From NCBI GenBank assembly GCA_041628815.1, contig JBFKOL010000212.1, positions 1 through 7,495 on the forward strand: a stretch of 7,495 bases of DNA. The letters run 5' to 3'. Position 1 is the stretch's first letter. Each line of letters opens with the position of its first letter. Shown piece by piece: positions 1 to 5,782 of this stretch. The stretch is from JBFKOL01 sp041628815 (GTDB lineage Bacteria; Bacteroidota; Bacteroidia; Chitinophagales; Saprospiraceae). The position numbers and the translations under genes were made by a program. The notes under the pieces were generated by a model. It worked only from the letters and a program-made list of their open reading frames with translations. It searched no databases and was not told the origin of the DNA.

Positions 1-1
1 A

Positions 2-1162
2 TTCCCGCTTGCCATTTTCACATACTTGCTATTTGCTCCGCCTCAAGGAATGACTCAGGTAGGATTGTTCTTATGGTTGACTTGTTTTTCGATTCTTGTA
101 AGGGTTGCATTGACTTTTTTCATTGTGCCGCACATGTCACTAGGAGCTGAAATTACAACACACTATGAAGAACGAACTTCCGTGACTGCCTTCAGGATCA
201 TGTTCGCAGCACTCGTAGCTCCAGTTATTATCATCCTTGGACTGACAGCTTTCTTTATTCCCGAGGAAGGAATGGAAAATGGGTTGTTCAAAATTTCTGC
301 ATATCCAAAGTTTGCCTTCTTATGCGGAATACTGATGGTAGTCACCATTTCAATAAGTGTATGGGGCACCAGGCACCTTATACCAAAATTGCCAAGAGTC
401 CAAATGAGCTCTTCCACGATCTCAATTTTGGGCTTATGGAGTGAAGTTGCTTCGGCCCTAAGGTTAAAATCTTTTAGGCAATTGATTGTCTACATGATGT
501 TGATTTATACAGGGATCGGAATCGGGGTCATTTTTACAACTTACTTCATTACCTATTATTTTGAATTGACGGAAAAAGAACTTGCATTTTTACCAATTTC
601 CTCTGCTGTTGGTGGCGTCCTTGCACTTTTTGTGGCCCCGAAGTTGGGTCAAATGTTTGACAAGAAACAGGCCGCAATATTTAGTTCTCTGCTCTTTGCT
701 ATCTTTTTTAGTGCTCCCTATAATTTAAGAATATTAGGCCTTTTCCCCGAAAATGGTTCTGTCAGACTGGTGCCGGTCTACCTGCTTACTCTACTTGTCG
801 CCTATCTATTTCTATGGGTGGCAATGAGCCTGGCAAATTCAATGATGGCAGAAGTTATTGACGAATATGAGCTAGTCACGAGCAAAAGACATGAGGGGCT
901 ATTCTTTTCAGTTCTATCATTCGCATATAAGTGCACAACAGGAATAGGCCAGTTCATAGCAGGTCTATTGCTGACGTGGATATCGTTTCCAACACAGGCC
1001 GAAATCCATGACATCCCGCCATCGGCAATGTCAGGACTTGGAATTGTCGGGGGGCCGATTCTTATGGGGCTCTATATTTTGTCCTTGTTTTTTTTAAGAA
1101 CCTATCCGATAACTCGTAAAAGATATTTGGAAATTCGTCTATATCTTGACAGCAAGGAGTGA
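2..1162 (+). CDS. GPH-family (MelB-like, MFS_2) cation-coupled transporter, 5' truncated by window edge
   Basis: Inner-membrane secondary transporter of the glycoside-pentoside-hexuronide:cation symporter family within the major facilitator superfamily. The frame is open from base 2 to a TGA at 1160-1162 (386 codons visible), so the true start lies outside the window; the in-frame TTG at 26 is not a credible start because hydrophobic coding continues upstream of it. Two family signatures are visible: VPHMSLGAEITTHYEERT (compare the usual VPYxALGAELTxDYxERT, after helix 4), and late in the protein MMAEVIDEYE...KRHEGLFFS, resembling the conserved ADVxDYxE...RREGxxF stretch. Many long hydrophobic segments fit about nine remaining transmembrane helices. 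Family members are about 440-480 residues, so roughly 80-100 N-terminal residues are missing. The substrate cannot be told: the family includes sugar, glucuronide and lipid-related transporters. The acyl-CoA dehydrogenase 103 bp downstream on the same strand may be co-transcribed. Confidence 0.88.
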   Translation, partial: FPLAIFTYLLFAPPQGMTQVGLFLWLTCFSILVRVALTFFIVPHMSLGAEITTHYEERTSVTAFRIMFAALVAPVIIILGLTAFFIPEEGMENGLFKISAYPKFAFLCGILMVVTISISVWGTRHLIPKLPRVQMSSSTISILGLWSEVASALRLKSFRQLIVYMMLIYTGIGIGVIFTTYFITYYFELTEKELAFLPISSAVGGVLALFVAPKLGQMFDKKQAAIFSSLLFAIFFSAPYNLRILGLFPENGSVRLVPVYLLTLLVAYLFLWVAMSLANSMMAEVIDEYELVTSKRHEGLFFSVLSFAYKCTTGIGQFIAGLLLTWISFPTQAEIHDIPPSAMSGLGIVGGPILMGLYILSLFFLRTYPITRKRYLEIRLYLDSKE

Positions 1163-1265
1163 GCCTTATAAAATCACGGAAAAAGAGAACAGAGCTTTTG
1201 GGGGATTCTTCGCCTAATTTGAATTGCTGAAAATCGAGAACAAAATAATTAGAGACACCACCAAC

Positions 1266-2426
1266 ATGTATTTTAACGAAGACCATGAACTTTTCAGACA
1301 AAGTTTCAGGACTTTCCTTCAAAGTGAAGTATTACCTAATATTGATCAATGGGAATCGGAAGGTCAACTTCCCCGTGAAATATACTTGAAGTTTGGCCAA
1401 ATGGGGTATTTCGGATTAGCGTTTCCGGAGCAATATGGGGGTGCGGACCTGGATGAATGGTATAGTGTCATATTTGATGAAGAAATAGCCAGGATGAATT
1501 CCGGTGGATTCGGTGCTTCTATTGGTGCGCATCCCAGGCTGGCGCTTACACATTTGAATTCGGAAGGAAGCGAATATTTGAAGAAGAAATATCTCGTGCC
1601 TGGTATTCGGGGAGAGCTGGTTGGTTGCCTGGCTATAACAGAACCTTCAGGAGGCTCCGACGTTAAAGCTTTGCGCACGGAGGCCAGAAAAAAGGGTGAT
1701 GATTTTGTAGTATCGGGGTCTAAAACATTCATCACCAATGGTGTGCTTAGCGATTTCATCATTGCTGCCGTAAAGACCGAATCACGAGCGGGAGCCGAAG
1801 GTATCAGTTTGCTGGTAATCGACCGGAACACACCAGGCGTTTCGGCGCGCCCATTGCGCAAACTTGGATGGCACGCTTCGGATACGGGAGAGATTTCTTT
1901 TGACGAGGTTAGCGTGCCGATCGAAAACCTTCTTGGAGTCGAAAACCTGGGATTCTTTTACATCATGCAGCATTTTGTTTCAGAACGGCTCTCCATGGCT
2001 GTAGGTGCCATCGCAACATCTTCCTACGCGCTCGAACTGACCCTTCAATACATTGCGGAAAGAGAGACATTTGGAAAAAAGCTCAATCGCTACCAGGTAT
2101 TGCGACATCGTATTGCCCAACTGGCTGCAGAGATTGAAATGAACAGGTCATTTGTATACAGTTTGGTTGAAAAACACATTCGCGGAACTTATCTGGTCAG
2201 GGAAGCCTCGATGGCTAAATTATTGGCAACACAGCTTGCTGATAAGGTAGTTACACAGTGTTTGCAGATGTTCGGAGGATACGGATATATGGAGGACTAT
2301 CCCCTTGCAAGAATGTTCAGGGATACCCGACTGGGTCAAATTGGGGGAGGTACCTCTGAGATACTCTGTGAGATCATTGCCAGAATGGTGATTGACGGCA
2401 AAGGTTACCACATTCCTAAGTTGTAA
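1266..2426 (+). CDS. Acyl-CoA dehydrogenase (FAD flavoprotein)
   Basis: Soluble FAD enzyme that makes the alpha-beta double bond in an acyl-CoA, passing electrons to electron-transfer flavoprotein (beta-oxidation or branched-chain amino acid breakdown). The ATG at 1266 gives 386 residues, the normal family length, beginning MYFNEDHELFRQSF, the usual N-terminal helix. An in-frame TTG at 1224 would add 14 residues that do not look like family sequence. Both family signatures are present: AITEPSGGSDVKA (residues 123-135) and a match starting QMFGGYGYMED (334 onward). In the medium-chain enzyme the catalytic base is the Glu of YEGT; here that motif is GGGT. The Glu of FVSERL (residue 240) sits where the long-chain and isovaleryl-CoA enzymes carry their base, so this is an active enzyme of the LCAD/IVD type. 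Substrate chain length is not determinable. It ends 60 bp from the convergent thioredoxin gene, and no obvious terminator hairpin lies between them. Confidence 0.93.
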   Translation: MYFNEDHELFRQSFRTFLQSEVLPNIDQWESEGQLPREIYLKFGQMGYFGLAFPEQYGGADLDEWYSVIFDEEIARMNSGGFGASIGAHPRLALTHLNSEGSEYLKKKYLVPGIRGELVGCLAITEPSGGSDVKALRTEARKKGDDFVVSGSKTFITNGVLSDFIIAAVKTESRAGAEGISLLVIDRNTPGVSARPLRKLGWHASDTGEISFDEVSVPIENLLGVENLGFFYIMQHFVSERLSMAVGAIATSSYALELTLQYIAERETFGKKLNRYQVLRHRIAQLAAEIEMNRSFVYSLVEKHIRGTYLVREASMAKLLATQLADKVVTQCLQMFGGYGYMEDYPLARMFRDTRLGQIGGGTSEILCEIIARMVIDGKGYHIPKL

Positions 2427-2486
2427 CAATTCCGGGCATAAGAGATTTTAAGCAGAACAGTCTTTCCATTCCAAATCCATTGAATG

Positions 2487-2807
2487 TTACACAGCTTCTT
2501 CGTAGTACTGTTTTAGAATATTTTTAAGTTGTAAGGCAGTCGAAACGCCCGATGATCTCCAAACAATCTTTCCTTTTTTGTAGATGATCAATGTGGGAAC
2601 ACCCCTGACGTTTAGTTTTTGAGCCAGATGTTGATTCTTGTCGACATCAATTTTAATGATGTTGACCCTCCCTTTTAGTTCTCCCGCCAGTTGTTGCAGG
2701 ACCGGATTCATCATTTTACAGGGACCACACCAGTCAGCGTAAAAGTCAACCAGTGTAGGTTTGTTACTGCCAATGATCTCTTTGAAGTTTCTTTTCTTTT
2801 TTTTCAT
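2487..2807 (-). CDS. Thioredoxin (small, WCGPC active site)
   Basis: Cytoplasmic thiol-disulfide oxidoreductase of 106 residues, a complete single-domain thioredoxin. The active site DWCGPC has Cys27 and Cys30, and the cis-proline loop is GVPTL (Pro71). There is no signal peptide; the N-terminus is a short lysine run (MKKKKR) that leads straight into the fold, so it acts in the cytoplasm. It is the last gene of the minus-strand cluster, starting 36 bp after the Crp/Fnr gene ends and without a promoter I can see, so it is probably co-transcribed. Thioredoxins can reduce protein persulfides as well as disulfides, so a role in resetting the rhodanese or the Cys-containing regulator encoded upstream is a reasonable inference from context. 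It could also be a general thioredoxin that happens to sit here. The family assignment is secure; the specific partner is not. Confidence 0.93.
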   Translation of the reverse strand: MKKKKRNFKEIIGSNKPTLVDFYADWCGPCKMMNPVLQQLAGELKGRVNIIKIDVDKNQHLAQKLNVRGVPTLIIYKKGKIVWRSSGVSTALQLKNILKQYYEEAV

Positions 2808-2843
2808 ATTAAAAATCTAAACAGTTCAGGGCGGGCACAAAGT

Positions 2844-3479
2844 TCAGATCAACTGAATGACTTGTCTGTCAGACCGAATGCGTTTTGAGTTTTCAAGCTT
2901 TTTTAACAAACGTGAAATGGTTTCTCTTGAAGCGTTCAAATCATTCGCAATTTCCTGATGCGAGGCATGAATTTTACCATCTTCAGAGTACAAGCTCCTT
3001 TGTTCTAAGTAATCTATTAGCTTTTCATCCAGGTGTGCAAAAGCCAATTTGTCAATTGAGTCGATTAGGTCAAACAACCTCTGGTCGTACATTTCTAAGA
3101 TGAAATTTCTCCATACTGGGAAACGGGTCATCCAGGTGTCCGCATCTGTTAGAGGTATTGTGATGATCGTACTATCCAGTTCTGCTATCGCCTTTACCTC
3201 ACTGCGTTTTCTCACCAGGCAACAGCTGAAAGAGGCTGCACAGGAAGATCCCGGCCCTAAATAATAAAGAAAGACCTCCCTGTCCTCTTCATTCTGTCGA
3301 ATAATTTTTATCAAGCCATCTACAACAAGCGGCACAAAACGAATGAATGAGCCATAATCGATCAGGACATCACCTTTATTAACGCGAAGGACTCCGGCAC
3401 TTTTCAAAATTTCATTTTTGAAATTGGGATCCTTGAACAATGCCGGGAATGCCTCCGACAAGTAAGATTCGATATTCAT
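2844..3479 (-). CDS. Crp/Fnr-family transcriptional regulator with a cysteine-rich effector pocket
   Basis: DNA-binding regulator of 211 residues: an N-terminal cNMP-binding-like beta-roll (about 20-115), a dimerisation helix (about 120-150) and a C-terminal winged helix (about 155-211). HQEIANDLN followed by SRETISRLLKKLE is the helix-turn-helix. Arg185, Glu186 and Arg190 match by position the Arg/Glu/Arg of E. coli CRP that read TGTGA half-sites, while the Ile-Ser-Arg part resembles FNR. The phosphate-binding cassette is not cAMP-type: where CRP has GELGLF with its ribose-binding Glu, this protein reads SCAASFSCC, with Cys80, Cys86 and Cys87. cAMP binding is therefore unlikely and a thiol-based or metal-based signal is possible (inference). 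Such cysteine-containing Crp/Fnr proteins are common in Bacteroidota. There is no N-terminal FNR-type iron-sulfur cysteine cluster. The gene lies 51 bp after the persulfide dioxygenase gene, probably in the same transcript, and may activate that operon. Confidence 0.92.
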   Translation of the reverse strand: MNIESYLSEAFPALFKDPNFKNEILKSAGVLRVNKGDVLIDYGSFIRFVPLVVDGLIKIIRQNEEDREVFLYYLGPGSSCAASFSCCLVRKRSEVKAIAELDSTIITIPLTDADTWMTRFPVWRNFILEMYDQRLFDLIDSIDKLAFAHLDEKLIDYLEQRSLYSEDGKIHASHQEIANDLNASRETISRLLKKLENSKRIRSDRQVIQLI

Positions 3480-3530
3480 GGTTTGACAGGTTTATAAAAT
3501 TCATTCTTTTAGGCCAATAGCCTGAAGGGA

Positions 3531-4949
3531 TCACGATACTTGCAGCGATGGGCAATTTCCACTTACAGGCAAACCAGATTCCTTCAGGTCATCAAAACTA
3601 CCGTGGATGTTGATCAGCTGATCATAGCCACGGGCCTTGATTATGGATGCCGCCACAGTTGACCTGTAACCGCTCCTGCAATGCAGGTAATAAGATCCAT
3701 CGCGTCTTATTTCACTCATGTGATTATTGATAAAATCTAGCGGAAATGACTGAGCACCAGAAAGATGTGTGGCTTCATACTCACCTGGTTTCCTGACATC
3801 GAGAATCATACGCCCTTCTTGTTCATTGTATGTTTTAACGAAATGATCTGTGCTAATTGTTTCAATAACGTCCACATCTTTTCCAGCACTTTGCCATGCC
3901 TTGAAACCACCTTTTAAGTAACCAAGTGTCTGATCAAACCCTACCCTAGCCAATCGCTTGACAGTTTCTTCTTCGCGTCCGGAAGGAGTAACGATTACGA
4001 TTTTTTGTTGAAGATCTGGTATCAACGCTCCGACCCAGGGAGCGAAGCTCCCATCCAGGCCAATGAAGATGGATCCCGGAATGAATCCTTTGACAAACTC
4101 CTCTTTTGACCTAACATCCAAAACAACCACATCTTCCGTTTCAAGAATTACATTGAACTCTTCTACACTTAGTCCTCTGTGGCCTCGTTTCATCACGGTA
4201 TCTATAGATTCGTATCCCTCTTTGTTCAATGCCGCATTTTTAGCAAAATAGATCGGAGGTGGCATGAGGCCTTCAGTAACTTCTCGTATAAATTCGTCCT
4301 TATTCATCGTGCTGCGCAAAGCATAGTTTACTTTTTTCTGGTTGCCGATCGTATCCCAGGTCTCCGAACTCATATTTTTTCCACAAGCCGAACCTGCACC
4401 GTGCGCGGGATATACAATGGTCTCATCGGGCAATGTCATAATTTTGTTCCTTAAACTGTCATACAACCAGCCTGCAAGATCCTCCTTTGTGATCTTTCCG
4501 GTTTGCTGTGCGAGATCGGGACGCCCGACATCTCCGATAAAAAGAGTATCGCCCGTAAATACGGCATGCTCTTTACCATTTTCGTCCAGTAAAAGGTAAC
4601 AAGTGCTCTCTGGCGTGTGGCCTGGAGTATGAAGCACGCGTATCGTCAGTTTACCTAATTTAAATTCTTGCCCGTCTTTAGCTTCAATTTTGTCAAAAGA
4701 AGTTTTGGCTTTTGGGCCATAGACGATTTTTGCGCCTGTTTTTTTTGCCAGGTCCAGGTGTCCGGAAACGAAGTCGGCATGAAAGTGAGTCTCAAAAATG
4801 TACTTGATATTCACACCTTTTTCCTTAGCGCGCTCAATGTAAGGAGAGGTTTCTCTCAAGGGGTCAATGACGGCTGCCTCCCCGTCAGAATGAATAAAAT
4901 AAGCACCTTGGGCCAGACACCCGGTGTATATCTGTTCAATGTTTTCCAT
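3531..4949 (-). CDS. CstB-like persulfide dioxygenase fused to a pseudo-rhodanese and an active rhodanese domain
   Basis: Multidomain sulfur-oxidation enzyme of 472 residues. Domain 1 (about 1-245) is an ETHE1-type metallo-beta-lactamase fold that oxidises thiol persulfides with O2 to sulfite. Its ligands are visible as THFHADFVSGH (His55, His57, Asp59), HTPGHTPES (His111), TGDTLFIGDVGRPD (Asp134) and PAHGAGSACGK (His183). Cys189 in the last motif probably corresponds to the PDO-domain cysteine of staphylococcal CstB. Domain 2 (about 255-355) has a rhodanese fold, but the CxxGxR loop reads TPSGRE (321-326), without the catalytic Cys or final Arg, so it is a dead scaffold copy. Domain 3 (about 362-466) keeps CRSGYR (Cys424) and should transfer sulfane sulfur. 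Cytoplasmic, with no signal peptide. It is first in the cluster with the Crp/Fnr regulator and thioredoxin, and a CRP-type palindrome plus a -7 box lie directly upstream. The ATG at 4949 gives the normal family N-terminus. Confidence 0.93.
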   Translation of the reverse strand: MENIEQIYTGCLAQGAYFIHSDGEAAVIDPLRETSPYIERAKEKGVNIKYIFETHFHADFVSGHLDLAKKTGAKIVYGPKAKTSFDKIEAKDGQEFKLGKLTIRVLHTPGHTPESTCYLLLDENGKEHAVFTGDTLFIGDVGRPDLAQQTGKITKEDLAGWLYDSLRNKIMTLPDETIVYPAHGAGSACGKNMSSETWDTIGNQKKVNYALRSTMNKDEFIREVTEGLMPPPIYFAKNAALNKEGYESIDTVMKRGHRGLSVEEFNVILETEDVVVLDVRSKEEFVKGFIPGSIFIGLDGSFAPWVGALIPDLQQKIVIVTPSGREEETVKRLARVGFDQTLGYLKGGFKAWQSAGKDVDVIETISTDHFVKTYNEQEGRMILDVRKPGEYEATHLSGAQSFPLDFINNHMSEIRRDGSYYLHCRSGYRSTVAASIIKARGYDQLINIHGSFDDLKESGLPVSGNCPSLQVS

Positions 4950-4984
4950 AGATCTAAATCTTTAGTTTTGGTGAATTGATGGTT

Positions 4985-4992
4985 CAAAAATA
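4985..4992 (-). promoter_or_regulatory. Bacteroidota-type -7 promoter box of the persulfide dioxygenase operon
   Basis: The minus strand reads TATTTTTG, an exact match to the Bacteroidota -7 consensus TAnnTTTG, 35 bp upstream of the ATG at 4949. If the box is centred on -7, transcription starts near 4981, leaving a leader of about 31 nt without a strong Shine-Dalgarno. No TTG/TTTG -33 element is present at the expected distance; a CRP-type palindrome overlaps that position instead, as expected for an activator-dependent promoter. The start site is an inference from the consensus. Confidence 0.55.
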
Positions 4993-5010
4993 TACGGACG
5001 GTGTAAGGTT

Positions 5011-5406
5011 TTATGTGAGTTGTGTCACATCACCTTTCTTCTCTTCATCAAGAATCTGCGGATTATATTTTACGGTCATATGAATCCATAGTGATCTTGA
5101 AACCCTTAGAATCCTGATGTAGGACAACATACCAACCACCACCACGGCAGTCATGGCCAATAAAACGGACCATTTGAAGTAAAATACGCCGGTTAATGCA
5201 ATTCCCAAAAGCAGGAAACCGGAAATAATGTACGATAAAAACATGGCACCAAAATAAAATCCCGGTTCCGGGTCAGTTTTTAAACCGCATAACGGGCAAA
5301 AATCCGGCATTGCAAGGGGGTCAGAGATATGAAAGGGTCGAATGAACAATGCACCTTTCCGGCAACGAGGACATTTGAGCTTCCATATGCTCACAAATAC
5401 GTTCAT
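5011..5406 (-). CDS. DUF983 family zinc-ribbon membrane protein
   Basis: Small membrane protein of 131 residues of unknown biochemical function. The N-terminus carries a zinc-ribbon-like pair, CPRC (Cys12, Cys15) and CPLC (Cys37, Cys40). The conserved DPEPGFYFGAMFLSY stretch follows, then two hydrophobic segments (about 50-73 and 78-98), and a short polar tail from about 100 after a basic RILRVSRSLW stretch. This order is typical of DUF983. In Alphaproteobacteria relatives occur near cytochrome oxidase assembly genes, but nothing here confirms that role. The ATG at 5404-5406 puts the ribbon at the usual distance from the start. It is read in the same direction as the dioxygenase gene, 61 bp ahead of it, but that gene seems to have its own promoter. 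The last codons of DUF983 double as a CRP-type palindrome. It has its own -7 box candidate at 5424-5431. Confidence 0.85.
   Translation of the reverse strand: MNVFVSIWKLKCPRCRKGALFIRPFHISDPLAMPDFCPLCGLKTDPEPGFYFGAMFLSYIISGFLLLGIALTGVFYFKWSVLLAMTAVVVVGMLSYIRILRVSRSLWIHMTVKYNPQILDEEKKGDVTQLT
5013..5030. promoter_or_regulatory. CRP/FNR-family operator, perfect 18-bp interrupted palindrome
   Basis: ATGTGAGTTGTGTCACAT is TGTGA-N6-TCACA, an exact match to the core CRP consensus with both half-sites intact and one extra symmetric base pair on each side. It overlaps the final codons of the DUF983 gene, next to its stop, and is centred about 72 bp upstream of the dioxygenase ATG, or about 40 bp upstream of the start site predicted from the -7 box at 4985-4992. 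That matches the class II activator position (about -41.5). The likely binder is the Crp/Fnr protein encoded by the second gene of the operon, whose recognition helix has the Arg/Glu/Arg set suited to TGTGA. Binding itself is inferred. Confidence 0.65.
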
Positions 5407-5423
5407 ATTTTTTTTTGAAAAGA

Positions 5424-5431
5424 CAAAATTA
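5424..5431 (-). promoter_or_regulatory. Candidate -7 promoter box of the DUF983 gene
   Basis: The minus strand reads TAATTTTG, an exact TAnnTTTG match, 18 bp upstream of the DUF983 ATG. The predicted start is near 5420, giving a very short leader of about 14 nt that includes a run of nine A (T9 on the plus strand, 5408-5416) next to the start codon. No well-placed -33 TTG is seen (the TTG triplets lie only 3 and 10 bp upstream of the box). A terminator-like hairpin lies immediately upstream, separating this promoter from anything farther out. Confidence 0.4.
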
Positions 5432-5448
5432 TGTCAAGAATCAAGGAA

Positions 5449-5481
5449 TAAAAAGAGGGCACCCAGGGACAGGTACCCTCT
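5449..5481 (-). terminator. Rho-independent terminator reading on the minus strand
   Basis: The plus-strand arms are AGAGGGCACC (5454-5463) and GGTACCCTCT (5472-5481): six pairs, one C-A mismatch, then three pairs, with an 8-nt loop. Read on the minus strand the stem is followed directly by TTTTTATT, the classic U-tract. On the plus strand there is no T-run after it. It faces the DUF983 gene but lies upstream of that gene's promoter, so it would end transcripts coming from the right, where no minus-strand gene is visible. Confidence 0.6.
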
Positions 5482-5513
5482 AACAAGTTAATCTATACAA
5501 AAAACTTACTAAC

Positions 5514-5535
5514 TATCCTTTCCAGAAAAAGGATA
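5514..5535. other. Perfect 8-bp hairpin
   Basis: TATCCTTT (5514-5521) pairs fully with AAAGGATA (5528-5535) around the 6-nt loop CCAGAA. The plus strand has no T-run after it. Together with the terminator stem 32 bp to the left it would make a two-hairpin RNA if the minus strand is transcribed here. Function unknown; a short AT-rich hairpin can also arise by chance. Confidence 0.3.
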
Positions 5536-5590
5536 TAAACTACAGTTATGAAATCGAAAATAAAAATGGGGAATTCGTAGCGGATGGAAA

Positions 5591-5626
5591 CTGATGTAAG
5601 TCAACGGGACTATTGATGTATCTCAT
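5591..5626. promoter_or_regulatory. Two tandem imperfect FNR/CRP-like boxes, 22 bp apart
   Basis: CTGATGTAAGTCAA (5591-5604) matches the FNR consensus TTGAT-N4-ATCAA at 8 of 10 positions, and TTGATGTATCTCAT (5613-5626) at 7 of 10. Both share TGATGTA-N2-TCA, so they are also a direct repeat, with centres 22 bp apart, about two helical turns. They lie about 160-190 bp from the methyltransferase start (5783) and 185-220 bp from the DUF983 start, so the target promoter is unclear. Binding by the Crp/Fnr protein of this window is speculative. Confidence 0.35.
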
Positions 5627-5715
5627 TCAAATGATGGATTTTGACTTCTTTAGTATGGGATGTGTGAAGGTCAACGAACACCGTCGATGTTAGCCACTCG
5701 ATAATGGCCATCTTT

Positions 5716-5723
5716 AACTTTTG
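5716..5723 (+). promoter_or_regulatory. Weak candidate -7 box of the methyltransferase gene
   Basis: AACTTTTG matches TAnnTTTG at five of six defined positions. It would place the transcript start near 5727, giving a leader of about 56 nt to the ATG at 5783 but only about 5 nt to the ATG at 5732; this mildly favours the downstream start. No convincing -33 element accompanies it. Confidence 0.25.
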
Positions 5724-5782
5724 CAGCTAAAATGTTGTACCTTCATAATGATGGGATCACCTTCCTGCCCCAGCAATTGACC

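Larger units (their letters stand above)
5407..5782. other. Intergenic region without a credible gene; regulatory elements and hairpins
   Basis: About 375 bp between the DUF983 and methyltransferase start codons contain no credible gene; the longest ATG-started minus-strand frame noticed, at 5546-5626, is only 26 codons. Visible elements are the DUF983 -7 box, a minus-strand terminator, a second hairpin at 5514-5535, two similar Fnr-like boxes at 5591-5626, and a weak plus-strand -7 box at 5716-5723. The region is AT-rich near 5482-5575 and less so to the right. The elements could serve divergent promoters or a small minus-strand RNA. Confidence 0.55.

Noticed and set aside
1189..1210. Possible terminator after the transporter gene (AAAAG ... 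CTTTT)
   Set aside because: The stem is only five mostly A-T pairs and a run of G follows, so it is too weak to call.
1224..1265. Upstream TTG start for the acyl-CoA dehydrogenase
   Set aside because: The 14 extra residues do not resemble the family N-terminus, and the ATG at 1266 gives the normal length.
2427..2486. Bidirectional terminator between the convergent dehydrogenase and thioredoxin genes
   Set aside because: No stem with a T-run could be found in the 60-bp gap by eye.
3611..3624. Perfect 14-bp palindrome TGATCAGCTGATCA
   Set aside because: It lies inside the well-conserved rhodanese coding sequence (residues around YDQLIN), with no promoter nearby; it is most likely a chance result of codons.
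5546..5626. 26-codon minus-strand reading frame
   Set aside because: Too short, no recognisable features, no ribosome-binding signal, and it overlaps the Fnr-like boxes.
5661..5675. TGTGA-like half-sites (TGTGTGAAGGTCAAC)
   Set aside because: Half-site spacing is 3 bp instead of 6, so it does not fit a CRP/FNR box.
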